Notes: a model not told the origin generated them from the letters alone. DNA of 64,000 nt from Apus apus (GCF_020740795.1 NC_067291.1:13644780-13708779), one strand, 5' to 3'. Shown: positions 45,876 through 59,700, numbered from the stretch's first letter. Translations and numbers: made by a program.

Positions 45876-48800
45876 TTTATTTTTTCCCCCCCTGAGAGAT
45901 CAGAACAAGCTACACACACAGGCTCCAGCACAGCTGAAACCCATACCACTGGCCACTCTAAAACTAACTTGCCTGCAGGAAAACCAGAGCTGTCACTGGC
46001 AACACACACACCAGCAATTTTCCCACCCTTCAAGCACAAAGAAGCTGCAAAATGTCCATTATGGCAAGCAAATGACAGCCAGAGCCTTCCATGTGGGATC
46101 AGCACCAAGTCCTGAGCTGCCATGGCTCCGAGTGTCTGCTCAATATGGAAAGCAAGAACCACATTCAAACAACCCCCAGAGCCTCTAAATTCAAGGGAAT
46201 AATGAGCCTTTGAGACCAGCTGAAGCTCACACTCAAAATCCTCTCTACTCCAAGGGGAGAAAAAGAACCTTCTGAAGAGCAATTCAACTCCTCATGAAAT
46301 AGAAGTCTTGGCTGAAAACCTTTAAAGAGTGGTTCAGCCATTTCTATTGGCTGGTAAGGGAACCTGGGGCACTATTAGACACATAATTTTTAGAGATGGG
46401 AGGTTGATTATGCATTTCATAAAGCCCCCTTATGCCCTATTTTTTATGCACTGCAGTCAGATGCAATTGGGACATATCCTTTTGCTTGCAAGGAAGAATT
46501 TAAAGAAACATTGGAACTTGGAAATCTCTTTCCTCCTGGATATGCTGTCTCTGGGAGTGACAATCACCCAACACCTTCTTTGATGATAGCAAGAGGCAGG
46601 TAAACAATTATATCCCAGGGAAAGAAAGAAACAATCCACACTTGTTTTCTGGAGCTGCTGTCAGCCTTGAGCAAAGCTCCCCTAGACACAGGAAGGAAAC
46701 CCACCAAAACACAAAAGAAGAGAAACCAGATCCTCCCTGGATGTCAGGTGTGAAGATGACAGCTTCAGTGTGGGATGGGTGACTGAAAACAGCTACTTGC
46801 CCTAGTTTCATGGATATCTTCTGCCTTGCTTCTCTTCTGCTCTGACCCAGATCAGCCCTTCAGAAGGCTGGTTTTCCAGAAATCTGTAATGCCTTTGAAA
46901 CCATCTGTTTTAATACAGAATCCATAGGCACAGAGACCTAAGTCTTAACTGACTTTAGTTACTGCCCAAATCTGTTATCTGTTAATACTCTGCTACCCAG
47001 AATTGCATTGGATACAACATACATGCTCCTAAGAAACTTGATGTGAAAGTTCACCTAACAAGGGCTGGAAGCAACACCATGAAGCTGATCCCTGTCGGCT
47101 TCACAATCATAAAGATTTCTTCTCTTGCTGTGCTCTAGGTAGAGAGAAAACATCAGACTGCCTTGGAAAGTCAACAAACTTAGAAGATTCAAGGTGAGAA
47201 CCACAAGAGCACATGCACGGCTGCAAGGCCTCTCTAATAACTGCACATTTGGGTCATGCTAATGACATGTAGTGGGACCACTTTTCTGACTGGCACCAGT
47301 CACGTAACACGGTGCACAACCTGGGCTTGCTCTGATGTCCCTTCACGTGAACAGGCACCTCTTACCAGATACACAGGCTGCAACAAGCTCTTGCTAAGGA
47401 CACCTTCTAATGATGTGCTACATCCATCAAGATGCACCACAGTCTTTGGTGAGACCCTGCCACGCTGGTAATACCAAACACACACTGTCACAGCTTGGAC
47501 ACAAAATAGATAGGTGAGCAATTATATCCTAGCTGGCCTTTGCATTACCAAGTGTTGCATGCTGGTGCTGCTGCTGAACAGCAGCAAAAAGCAACCTGCC
47601 ATCCAACCTGGAGGAAGAGCTTCCAGCTTCATCACAGTTCTCAGTATCTCCCTCTTTTTGCTCCCCATTTTCCCTTTCCAAAGTTGGCACCTGTAAGTTT
47701 TCTCTGCATTAATTCCAGACATTGTGTAAACACTGTGCTTAGATTTACTCAAACGAGGCTGTTTCAGCCCTAGCTTTCCTCCCAAGTAGATTTCCTGTCT
47801 CATAAATTCAAGACATGCACAGTTTAGCTTTGCTGGGAAGGTTGAATCTTGACTCAACCCTCCCTTTGGCATGACCTGGAAGACCAAAGGACAAATGGCA
47901 TGGAAGTGGGCCTGGGGCTTTCACCAATCTCAGCATTTTTTCCTTCATAACCCCAAGAGTTGGAGAACCATCTTTCCCTACTGCACAGATCACTGGCACT
48001 TTCAGTGGAGAAGAAAGGGATTGTTATTTTCTCCTGTTTCCAGGTGCTCAAACTCTTTGTGACTCTTAGAAAGGTACGTGCATATCAAACATTCCCATGC
48101 AGTCCTTGTGCAGGCCAGAAGAAGGAGTGTCCTCAGAGTGAAAGAGCCTTTCCTCTTTGATTCACAAGCCTTTAGTCACTGAGACTTCAGATACTTTTCC
48201 TGGCAAGGTGAACCCCCAGCCATAATGCAGGTGTGGTTTTGCTACTGATGAGGGAGGATTTCATGCACCCCTGAGCCTGAAGAGGTCTTTACCAAAACAT
48301 TGGAGTAGGTTTTCATTAAAGCTCTCTGTTGGCTGGGACTGACATTATCAGCCTCAGTTCTGAAGGCACGGGGCTGGCTTTGCCTTCCAGTTTATGGAGA
48401 GGACACATGGTATAAACTGAGATCACAGACCTCACGTTCAGACTACAGTGAAGGTTTTGCTGCCTTAGTTGTGTTGACAAAGACTTTCCTACTTCTCATT
48501 TTCCTCTGCCAGCAAAGCTCTGACAACCAGACTGAGCACAGAACAGCCATGCCAGCTTGTACCAGTCGAGGAGACTGAATAGAACAGGAAGGATTAAGAA
48601 AGAAGCAGCTTTTCACTCCCATCTCTGGTTCTGGGAAAGCTTAGTCAATGGCTGGGCATTGCACCTCCTGAAACTGCCTCACTCATGACAGCTGAAGAAT
48701 GGATTGCTGTCTCCTCTCATTTCCTCCTGGACCTGTTTTCCCAGCCCACTTTGTCACCCTCTTGCCAGTTTTAGCAGTAGTGGATGATTATGTGGACCAT

Positions 48801-50107
48801 GGACAATGCATTCCCCTCACCTCAGGGACTGAGTCAGGCAGCAGTGGGTGCCGAGTAGGGGCAGTGCCCAGGGCTGTACAAACCCAGGGCTTTCCTGGAG
48901 GAGTGTGGAGAGTTTAAGGCCCTGTTAAAAATCTCATCAGTCTATCACTTCTTTCAGGTTTTTCCTGTATGCTCATCTCCAGTCACTCCCCTAGCCAGTG
49001 CCACATCATGACACCTGGTAGCCTGACATCCCTGTAGAATCCCTTCCTTTTCTCTGTGCTCAAACCATTCCCACACCGGGAGACCATCTCCTCTTCCCTG
49101 TCAGTCAAGACACACACTGTGTATTTAACTCAATTTAACAAGCTCAGTCAGTAAAGTTCCTATTTATTTCAATATTGGGCTATTCCTTTTGGGGGATGGA
49201 AGTATCTCAAGGTGCAGTTGTCTGCCATGTCCTGCACCACTTGCTCTCAGGGGATTTCACCATCTTTGGAACATCAAGGGATGCTCAGGTGTCCTTGCCA
49301 GGGGCAGTCCCATGGACACTCAACCACTGCTTCTATTCACTTGTCAGGTCACTTTATCTGAACAGTAATTCCTGCCTTTGGTTCAGACAATGCTTTTGTG
49401 TTTGGGCAGAAACCATGGGGACTTCAAGCAGAAAATAAATCTTCCTCTTGTTATTTTTTTTCTTCTCTAGTGATGCTTTTGAACCAAGCCAAATTATACA
49501 GAGGAAAAAAAACATGACAAGAAAGAAGATAATGACAAAATAGTTCACAGCCATACAAGCTTGTTTTGGGTTTGCTACAGAGACCATCCATCAGAGACCT
49601 CAACAGCTTCGAGTCCTACTTTGTGAGACTGGCAATGAGTTGGAAGAGAAAGAGCAAGGTGATGGAAAGAGACACTTAAGAATTTGTCCTCGTCTAGTCA
49701 CTGGCCCCTCCATGGAGGTGGATGTTGGTCTCTGGGTGATGTGTTCATCCACCCAGCAGAAAAGATAATGGGATGCTTCAGCATGGGAGGGGGAATAATT
49801 GGCAAAAAGGTTTCAGTTCAGTGATCAAATTTGCCAGTTTTCGTCTGTCCAAAACTTCCCTGACAAAGCCTTTCAAACACTTTCTGAATCTAGCAACAAA
49901 TACAAAGGGATAATTTTTTAATCATAAGACACCAATTCTTCAATTCAAAACTCAATCACAGCTTTTTCCAAGGGATATCTCAGTGTCTTCACAAAACTCT
50001 GCCCACACTGAAAAGTCTATTACCTTCAAACACATGGTGAAACTAGCCTGAAGAGTAGAAACACTGCATTTTAAAACCAACCAAACTATTTGACCTGAAC
50101 ACATTAT

Positions 50108-50142
50108 ATGTGTGTGTGTGTGTATCTCTCTCTCTCTCTCTC
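50108..50142. repeat. (TG)n(TC)n compound microsatellite
   Basis: About seven TG units run directly into about nine TC units, in ACAN intron 1. Confidence 0.9.
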
Positions 50143-53100
50143 CAAATACATGAATTTATAAATGGGGTTAGTTACAGTGTTACTTAGGAAGCAACTGTGA
50201 TGATGTGACTTTGAATGAGAGAGCAAGACAGAGACAATTAGCCTCTCCAAAATTAGTTTCACTCTAGTGTCAATGAATGCATATCAATATTCTTTTCATT
50301 ACAGGTCAGATCTCAGGGCTCCACTGAATTAGCCCAGCACAAGCAGGAAGCAGCCCCTGCCTTAGACATCCTGCAATCGAGCAAGTATCCTGCTGAGGAA
50401 GCCTAGAGAGCACAGATGTGAATCTGGGGAGACTATGGGAACCCTGAATAAAAGCAAGGCTCTTATATGAAATACAAAATCATTCAGTGTGTGTAGGCTG
50501 TGAAGGGGAAGAAATTTAATCTTAGCATAAGCCAATTAGATAGGAGTACAACCTTCTTTGAGAGGGAAATAAATTCTGATGTACGAGATGTGGTTGAGGG
50601 AGAAAGCCAAAACATTGCCCAGCATTTAGTGAAGCATCCTGAAAAGGCAACAGAAAATGTTGTTTTTCCAGAGGTATGTGAAACAGCTTAAATCCAACAG
50701 TGCCCACATTTTGCAGAACAGAAAGGCATCAACACAGATCCCCTTGTAGTCAAAATAACTGCCTAGCAAAGTGTTTCAAACCAACAAATGTGCTCCGGCA
50801 TTGATGGAGGTGATGGAGGCTTAAAAATGGATCCTGGAGCATCCTGCATTGGTATTTTAATGCAGACACAAAACACTAGCAAGAGAAACTGTATAAAAGT
50901 CAAATTTGTTTTATATTATTGGCATAAAATACCAATTCAAAGGCAAGTAATAATTATGATCTATTTTCATCAAACTATCTTGTAATTCTTCCAATAAATG
51001 GGCAGGTAAATTACCTAGTGGCCAGATCCAGTTACCACTGGAATCAGTAAAAAAGATGCCATTTACCTCTGAGGTTAGGAACATTAAGCCCCAGTTCTGG
51101 TATGAAAACCTAGTCTAGACAAGTAACTGCTTGCAAGTCCCAAACAGACAGCAGGGAGGGCTCTCAAAAGGAAGTCTAAATCCCCACAAGTTTGTTCAGA
51201 ACACACTGCTTTCAGACAGAAGAAGAATTAGTTCCATAAGACAATATAACAAGGAAAATCCTGTTTGGCTTTTACACGCAGTATGAGAACTGGATCTAAT
51301 AATACCCAACATTTGGGCACCACCACGGAGCAGGCTGCAGATGGGGGCAGTTCCGTGGCGGCGCCTGGGAAGCCACGGCAGCGTGAACACACGTCAACCC
51401 ACACCAGTGAAACAAACCACACAACTGGAGGGACGTTGCAGCTAAATGTTGAAAGCAAAAATATTCTCTAACCCTCAGGATGAGCATTCCTGTAAACATG
51501 GTTGAAGGAGTCTAAGTTAATTTTTAATGGAGGTATACTGGGAAGGTGAGGGGCTACAGGTGATATTTGTTCTCAAGATTGGGCCATGCAGACCCCCAAT
51601 GTCTGGGGACACTGGTGCCTCTGGAACATGCTGTGCAGCATGGGGGATGTTCAAAAGTCATGCTGGACACCCTCTCCCCTTTAGAGGTGCACTCTGTGCT
51701 TGCTCTCTGAAAGACTCAATGTGAACTCCTTCCTACCATAAGGATGTTGCAACAGAGAATGAAAAATATAAGTGAGTGTTTTGGAAAGCAAGAGAAACAA
51801 ACCCCAGTGATCATTAACAAAATAATTGGATGGCTTCTAAACTGAGTTTTAATAGATCTTGATACAAGTTTTGGTGTAACAGCAAAGGATACAGTGCTCT
51901 CTTGCATGGATGCCATGAGAGTTCTGGGAATGTCAAAATTGTTTAGTAACACTCCAACAGCCTGACAAACTGTCCACAGCATTTCAGAATTAAAGATGCA
52001 AATGGATGAGCAAGGCACCTAATGGAATTTGCAGAAGTGTTTCTCTGTGTCTTCAGGCACTTTGCTGCTTCTGCAAAACATGGCCTTGAGTCCCTAAGCA
52101 ACTTCTGGAAAAGGACATAATTTTATAAGTGAGATAAATCCAATCAGATATCTGAGTGTCTAATAATCCTGATTTCCAATCAGTTTCAAAATGTTGTTTA
52201 ATTACACCAACAGCACAGATGAGAGGGCTATCTCTGACAGATGAGGCACCACAGATCTACAGACAAGCAGTCAGCTACATTTGCAGTCACAGAACAGTGA
52301 GCAATCCAGTTGGAGAATAGAAGAAATTGGAAATACACTGTGCCAGGATTGAAGAGAAGGTGCCAACCAATTTGCGTTCTTCACTTTCACCAATATACAT
52401 AATGGCAACATGACTAAAGCTTCAGCATGACTCTGAGACTGCAGTAAGAGAAAGATGTTTGCATTTTAAGCATGGGCAAACCCAACCTTCTTGTCTTTCA
52501 TGCTAGCTCCCCTGAGAACTTATCTCATTTCTCAGAAAGGTTCTGTAGCCCACACTCACCTCAGTGCTGTCTTGGTCAGAGTGGTGATGGTGCCTGGGCT
52601 ACCTAATTCAAAAGTACTTTAGATATGTTAGTGACAGCTGGAAGCACAGCACTAAAGATGAACTGAAGACCTTGGCTGCCTCTGAGATCTTCATACCTGT
52701 AGCCCACATGCCTGCCTGGCTACAGCAAGAGAATGGCCCAAAGCAGCATCCACATACTTCAGAAAAGTGGAAAGGAAAGTCTATATGCCCGTTGGTGTAC
52801 TGACATGGGAATAATTCTGCAGATGTGATGGGTATAACACTGCACAGGGCTGTAGGCTCAAGGGCATGCTGGGGCAACCTGGAGCATTTCAAAATGCTGG
52901 ACAGATTCAGAGCAATGAAGACTTCTCTGTCCTCTGCTAAACATGGCTCTTCATTATTGGGGATTAATTAATGCTGAATTATGTTATGCTATCTTATAAG
53001 AGGCAGGAACCACAGAGACTGGAAGTTTATATCTGCCATTAGCTACCATCAAAGGTTTTTTCTAGGAGGAACAGCAGGTAATCTGGGAACCATGAGTGAT

Positions 53101-53425
53101 TTTGCGCTGTCTCTGGCAAAGTGGCTTGTGATCTTGAAGGACACCAGGAATGGTCAAGATCCCACAGGCTAGCTGGCCAAGCTGATCCTTTTCCCTGCTG
53201 ACCTGCAGTGGTGGTTGAAGGACAGCTTCAGCTTTGTGGCTGCTGACCACCCTGTTTTTGGAGAGAAGATCCAAGTAATAGTGATGAAGAGCTAAGATGG
53301 GAACCCAGAAGCCTCCACTGCACAGCCCTGCTGTGTCATCTAACCCAGTGCAGCAGGCAGTGTCAGCCGACTAAGTTCCTTGCAGCCTGACAGTATCACT
53401 TACATATCAATTATTACAAGGCAGC

Positions 53426-53835
53426 AGGGTATTATTTATACAATAAGAGCTATCTAAAACAGCAGGGTAATATTTAGAGGGCAAATACTATGGAGAGGAA
53501 GGCTGCAATTTGTTCTGCAGCAGCAGGATGCTCTGTGCACTCCAAAGTACCAAGCAGGATTAAGGGGACACTCACATGCCAACTGCTGGATAAGGACAGG
53601 GCATTATTTAAACCCCAGATACAATGGTAGGGAAAGAGTATTATTTACTAACCAGACTGAATGCAATAGCAGCAGTGTCAGAAACTGCACAGTATAATTT
53701 ACAACAGAGGAAAAGACATCATCTGCAGACTGGTTATTACAGAATGGGAGGGTATTTGTTATGCTACAGCACTGAAATATTACTTTGAAGCCGAGCACTA
53801 CAGAGGTACAGGGTATTATTTATACACCAAACACC
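53426..53835. repeat. degenerate AT-rich repeat with AGGGTATTATTTATA core
   Basis: The phrase AGGGTATTATTTATA and variants recur at 53426, 53464 (AGGGTAATATTTA), 53598 (AGGGCATTATTTA), 53636 (GAGTATTATTTA), 53690 (CAGTATAATTTA), 53749 (AGGGTATTTGTTA) and 53809 (AGGGTATTATTTATA). Related ACCATAGAAAC or GACTGAATGCA-like fillers lie between. Two of the intervals are 38 bp; others are irregular. I do not recognise the family. Confidence 0.65.
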
Positions 53836-54566
53836 ATAGAAACTATTTTTCTGGGGTAAGTAATAGTGACAGTTAATCATTTATATGAAAGTCATCCTGT
53901 AATTTCCAATATGTGAACTACGTGATTATTTCAACCTTGAAACTGTGGTGCAGATGATGTAATGTTAATTACACTTGGACCTACAGCTGCTGTACCACAG
54001 CACTGCTAAGCTGGAGTAATCTTCTGAAGTCAATAGGTCTGTGCCAGCAACGTCTGAATCTGCCCCTGTCCTATGCAAAGCCTGTGGTGCCCAGGATTTC
54101 CAGCATTGTGGTGGGGTATTTATCCCTGGGCCTGTGCAAGATCCCAGCAGAAGCAGCAGGATTCGCTGTGGATTACAGGTTATTCCAACCCCCGGAGGAG
54201 GTTTGAATGGGTGGGAGCTCCAGCTGGATGGGATCAGCACCATCATGTTCATCTGTTTATCAGCTGCTGGCCTCCATCTTTTCTTTACACATCTTTTTCC
54301 TCTAGTCTGTGCTCGAACCTAAGCCAGGAGATGTTCCTTGGTTATTTTTTTGCTATTTTCCTCTACAGAAATATTATTTTTTCCTGTCAAATTATTCCTA
54401 TTTAAATTTCTCACCTATTCAGTCAAATCTGCACCTCCTGCAGCCATTGCAGACAATTCCTTCTGTCCTTCAGTGCTTTTCTACACTACTGCTAATAAAG
54501 TGTCCAAGTCCTCTGCCCAGTGCTAAACCAAGAGCATTTGAGAAGCTGAAGGCACATGGAAGTTGC

Positions 54567-54622
54567 CAGACCAGATGAAACCAATGGTGTGTCCAGGCCA
54601 GTATCCTGTCTTGGACAGGACC
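54567..54622 (+). mobile_element. possible fragment of an old amniote SINE-like repeat
   Basis: CCAGACCAGATGAAACCAATG, then GTGTGTCCAGGCCAGTATCC and TGTCTTGGACAGG, resembles the recurrent phrase 'agaccaatggtccatctagcccagtatcctgtct' known from reptile and bird interspersed repeats. The recall is from memory and the match is partial. Confidence 0.3.
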
Positions 54623-54906
54623 TATATCACCAGCTTCAGAGCAAAGTTCTCATCATCGAAATACAGGGAATAAATTGCTGAGGAGGAAGTTTCCTTTTAA
54701 CAGTAGGCATTTAGTGGTTACCTTATGCCTTGAAGCATGAATATTTACATTCCATATTCTCCCCCTAATGTAAGCTGGGTTTATTGGGCATGGCTTAATA
54801 GAAAGTTTTACTCCTCTCGGACCTAACATGTGGGCCCTACCCTGCCAGAAGAAATTTCCTGTCCTGATCACTTTGTTCCTCTGATATGACTTGGTGGCCC
54901 TTGCAG

Positions 54907-54945
54907 ATCATAGAATAATTTGGGTTGGAAGGGACTTCTTGTTGC
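54907..54945 (-). mobile_element. CR1 LINE 3'-end fragment
   Basis: ATCATAGAATAATTTGGGTT followed by GGAAGGGAC is the reverse complement of the CR1 terminus. The homology fades after about 40 bp, so the fragment may extend further in decayed form. Confidence 0.8.
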
Positions 54946-56089
54946 CTGATGTGTCCTTTGTTGAAGCCAATGCCTGTCCTCTGGGACCTGCCCTGCCCAT
55001 CACTGCTCACAGTGGAAGGCTGAGTTCAGCTCCTTAGACTCCTGTGCAGTACTAAGGTGCTTCAGAAGATCCCTGGTAGTTCCTCAGCAACATGGTGGAA
55101 ACCAGGACTATTCTTGTGTTCCAGGTACATGTGGTGCCTCACTGCTGCAGCAAGTGCAGCTGCCAGGTCAAACAGCATGGACCTGCCTTTCCTGTGACAT
55201 CCCATCATGCCAGCAATCACTGCTCCTTTCCATCATAAGCCTCCACACTCTTAGGACATGGTGACAATCTGGGGGGAATTGAATAGCAAGGTAGGACTCT
55301 TCAACTGAGTTAATTTTGGGTGTCTCTCAAAGCTTCCCCTAATTGAGCCAACCCAGGTGTCCTCTGGCTTTCACTGGGGTTTGTAGAAAAGCCATAAATT
55401 TCCATACCTTGGCTGATATGAAGAACAACTACTAAGGTGAAAGCCCAGATGATTATGCTTATCAGAGATCTCCCATTCCCCTGCTTTCATCCTTTGCTCC
55501 CTCCTCTCAGTCAAGTCCTCTCTGTGGCCTCCAACTCCCAAGCACAGCCAGGCTTCCTCCTCAGACAGCTTTGGGAAAAGAAGATCCATGGAAACCCAGA
55601 GGAAAAGCCAGATCCCTGGCTGCTTCCACGCAGCATATACAGTAGGAATGGGGACCTGGTGGCTTCTGGACTTTGCTACATGGCCAGCGTGCTGGAGTCA
55701 CATCACCTCCCTGAACCTTGCTCGGCTGTGGGGGCAGTGAGGTGGCTCTGGCTGCCTCCATCAATGGGCTGAGGCCATCAGGAGCCTCAGGTCACTAAAG
55801 CTGACTGTGCAGCAGCTGGGCTTGTAAAGCAGGGGAAGGAAATCAGAGCGAGCTGGTCCACAGGCTGCTGCTTAACACCTCAAGCATTTCAACAGCTAAA
55901 GCACACAAAGGCTCTTGGGGTGCGCAAATGGAATGATTCTGGTATTTCTCATCTTTCCCCCCACCCTTCTGCTCTCTGGGCTGTAGGAAGCACCACAGGG
56001 GAGGGGGAATATCATGCAAGGTAGAAATAGAAATTTTTATTGGAAAAGGAAAGCCCAACGAAAAAGCTCATGGAGCAAAAAAATCCTCG

Positions 56090-56760
56090 GTGTGAAGCGC
56101 CTCTAAAAGCTGCTCGGGTAGCACGACAAAACCCCCTGCCTATTCATCAGGCCGACAAAAAGCTTCTTTAGATTTATACTGTGAGCCCATTGAGAGGGAG
56201 GGGAGGGGAGGCAGCATCACACACCCGCCCTTGTGCACACAGGCAGAGCCCGCAGACCTGCCCCGCACACACAGGCCGGGCTGTTCTGCCCTCTCACAAG
56301 GCAGCACTGAGTTTTTAAAAAGTAAACTGTAAGGTTTCCGTTGTTGCACTGGGCTCAACTATTTTTATTTTTTTATGTTGGGTTTTTTTTTTTTTTTTTT
56401 TTTAATCTATAACAGCTCCCTCTCTTTGCTGTCTCCCTCTCTCTCTCTTTCACTCTTTACACAGCCCCGGCTGCTCTGGGCTGCCCGGCAGCCGTCGTGC
56501 GCTGGCTCCCTATGTGGTCCAGGCCCGCTATGAACACGGCTTTTGTTGCTGCTGCTGGGAAGCTGCCTGGGAGCAGCACACACAGCCAGGCTTGTTCCAC
56601 ACGTGGAGGCTGCAGCAGGTTTGGGGGGAGGAGAGGAGAAGGAGGAGGAGGAGGAAGAGAGCGGCTCGGGGAAGGTTGCTTTGCGGTAGAGCAGCCATCC
56701 CACCACTGGCATTGGAAAGGGGGAAGCAAGGAGAAGGAGGAGGGTGGAAAAGATGTCTCA
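56090..56760 (-). promoter_or_regulatory. ACAN: candidate ACAN promoter / untranslated exon 1
   Basis: This is the only CpG-enriched patch in the 39-64 kb region. On the - strand it contains a polypyrimidine block (rich in CTCCTCC, 56625-56665), a GC-rich segment (56470-56600) and TATAAAT at 56178-56171. A GT (GTGTAAAGAGTG near 56455) could serve as a donor. The 18-kb distance to exon 2 is compatible with the long first intron of mammalian ACAN. No transcript evidence is available, and the true exon 1 could lie elsewhere or beyond the window. Confidence 0.3.
56383..56455. repeat. T21 tract and CT-rich polypyrimidine
   Basis: A 21-base T run (56383-56403) is followed by AATCTATAACAG and a CTCCCTCTCTTT/CTCTCTCTCT tract. 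The sequence is low complexity with H-DNA potential, and lies inside the candidate ACAN 5' region. Confidence 0.8.
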
Positions 56761-59700
56761 GGCAGCTAAGAAAGGTCCCGTTGATATTTAAAATGGGACA
56801 GGTTGGCCCTCCACCAACCCACGTTCCTGCCGGGTGTCAGTCAGCATGGAAAGGCCATGAAGTCACTGGATCTGTGCAACTTAAGTCTGCAGTGCTACCA
56901 GAGAACAACTTTCTGGTCTTTCTTCTCATTTATACATTCATTAATTTGCTTCTGTCTTTTAAGTGATATCATCCATCCTCTTCTTCTCTAAACCCTTTAA
57001 TGCTCCTCACTAATTAGGTAGTATTTTATGGTGATGAGCTGCTGTTTGTTCTGACAGTGCCAAGTCTGGTGAACTTTATTTAATATCCTCTTTTCCTTAG
57101 TCAGTTTTCCTCTCTGTCTCTTTCATGCCCTCAGTTTCCTATCTTGTCAGCTCTCTTTGCCCATCCATCCTCCAGCCCTTGTGCTGCTGTCAAACCCTGC
57201 TACTGTACACGGAGGTGATTATAGGAAACATTTAACAGTCATTCAAGTGGAACAGATGGAGTTTTCCCCCATTGAGGCTGCTGAGAGCCCTCAGCCCGCG
57301 CAGTACAACTCCAGCCCTCACCCTCTGCCCTGTCCAGCAATGGTGGGAGGAGATGCCTCCCTTTGCTGTGCTCTGACAGCAACTTGAAACATCTCAGAAA
57401 GGGGCAACATCTCCCCTTTGACCTGTCAAGCAGATATGGTCTCTTGAAGCCAGCAAGAAAATATAACATCAAACAACCAAAGCAAAGATACAAATAGCTC
57501 AGCTTCCAAAAGCACATGGAATTGCGTCCTTTGCAGGATCTGAAAACCCACCAGCCTCCCTCCCCAGACCACCAGCCCCTCTGCCCAGCCAATATCCTTT
57601 ATTGGGGGCTTACAGACGGAAACCAAAGTAGTGAGGAATGCTGAAAAATTCCTCTCTCCCAACTATTTCATTGTGGGATGTTTGCCCCTTTCCACATCTG
57701 GCAAAGTTATTTTAGAAAGCTAGGAAAGTTTTTCAGACTGAAGTTTTTTGGCTAATAATTTAGAAGGGAAAGGTTAAGGCACATGCTTTGTGTTGTGTTA
57801 TGTGCAGACTGCTGCTTAGCACAAGGGCTGCGTGAAAAGTCTTAAAATGTATCGAATGAACAAAAAGAAGACATTTCTGATAGAGATTACGAAAAATAAA
57901 ACGTTTTTTGCTCTCTCTGCTTCTGCAGAAGAGCTCAGCTCCTTGCACACTACTGCTAAAAATATGCTTCATCTGTGAATGGGTTTGGAAAGAGGGCAGG
58001 TACGGAGTAACACCCGGAGCAGCTAACTGGAAATAACCCAGGAGATTCTGCCAACCACTGGTCCTCACACTCAGGGTATGTGCTGTCAAACCCTCCAGCA
58101 TCCAGGCTCTTTCTATTTTCTCTCTGGACCTGCCAGCCACTACTCAGAGCTTAACACCCCTCTAGCTCAGGGATCCCCCTTTATAGCAAAGCCATGATAC
58201 CGATGAAAGCAATAACCAAAAGAAACCCCACAGCCATTTAGAACACTTGCAACAAACCAGCAGGAGAGCAGCCACCTTCCCCAGAGCTCAGAAGCAGGAC
58301 CAGACACATCACCGAGGCGCAAGCAGTAGCTGAAATCCATCCCAACAAAACACCCATGGGTTGGAGGGTCTTTTGGGGAGACAGAACGGGCATAACCCCA
58401 TCTCTGCTCTCCCACCTCATGGTTTAAGATCTCTTTAAGCCAGTGACTTGTTTTCCTTCACCTCCCCAGGCCAACTAACAAACTGAACACATAGTGGTTG
58501 TCTCTGGCTATAGGTTTGCTCCCCAAAACAGGTGGGTTGTTGGTGAGGACCATCGTGCCACAAGGCACCCTGGGCTCCCCTCTCACAGCAGCGCCGCGTG
58601 CAGGAGGGAAACTCTGTGGAGGAGCTGGGGCTCAACCACTTTACAACTTTTCTCACATTTCTCTGCTGGCTGCTCACCAGGGAAACAACCAATCCACTGA
58701 GTGAGAGCCGGCATCTTTACAGCACTGAGGAAAGAAGGAGGAAAGCGAAGGAAAAAGCGAGAGGAGGTAGGAAAGTGCAACACGTTACCTTTAACAGTTG
58801 AGTGCAGTGCTTCCAGAATCTAAGTCCCATACACCTGGCAGAGAAATGAGGTGTTTTTCGGCGTTCAAGAAGGAAAGAGCTTGCCACTTCTTGCTATTAC
58901 TGTATGTCTTCTTCACAATCTCCAGATGAGGTTTTCCTGCCTTTCTTTCTTTTTTTTTTTTTTTTCCTTCCCTGGTTCCCCAGAAGAAATCAAAATTCCC
59001 TGTGTGGTATTTCAGGTCCTTTCAGGCAGTGGCAGCAGCAGCAGGCTTGAAGAGTAAGTACTGTGTGTGAATGGCAAAAAAAAAGAGAGAGAGGGTTTCA
59101 GACCACATTAGCTGCCACTGGCTGCAAGAGAGACCATCAAACTCCTGTCAGCCTCCTTAGATACCTCTCGAAGAGCTGGCAAACTAAGTGTATTGGATCC
59201 TCCTCTGGATTTTAGAGTAAAGGTAGGCAGGCATCCAGGGGGCAGGGGGAAATAGGAGGGCTTAAGGACAGAAAAGGAAGCCCAGCCTCTCAGAAAGAAG
59301 GAAAAAAAACCCAACCCACCAGAAAAGAAAAGAAATAAGAGAAAACAAGCATGACCAAAAAAATACTGTAAATGGAGAAAGCTGAATGGGGAGTGGGGGA
59401 TTAAATTTAGCCCTCTGGTTTGGAAGCAAACGGGCTGGAGCACCACAAGTGGTTGAGAGAGAAGAAATAGTTCATGTAATAAAAAGAGAACGTGGTTTAT
59501 GCAAACTAAAATAAGATGAAGCTAATTAAGGAACCTGAGCAAAGTATGTGTGTCTGCAATGCAGTCAATATCACTGCAGTCTGTGTGGAAATGAGCAGAT
59601 TTTCTGGGTAGCCCAAAGAGAGAAGAAAATAGGAAAGTTTATGGACCTCTTGCATAGCTTAACTACCTGTTGCAGAGGAGGAGGCAGGTAATGGCAGTGG

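Larger units (their letters stand above)
38564..56089 (-). other. ACAN: ACAN intron 1 (5' end uncertain)
   Basis: The start-codon exon has a clear acceptor 7 nt before the ATG, so an untranslated exon 1 must lie upstream (higher coordinates). This roughly 17-kb stretch is AT-rich and free of convincing coding sequence. It contains homopolymers near 45 kb, a (TG)n(TC)n microsatellite at 50108-50142, an unusual AT-rich degenerate repeat at 53426-53835, and fragments of old interspersed repeats near 54.6 and 54.9 kb. Confidence 0.6.

Noticed and set aside
49354-49587. Small hydrophobic open frame (- strand) that looks like a one-pass membrane peptide
   Set aside because: The hydrophobic run comes from an A/G-rich strand read in antisense (TTT/TTC codons). 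There is no supporting context.
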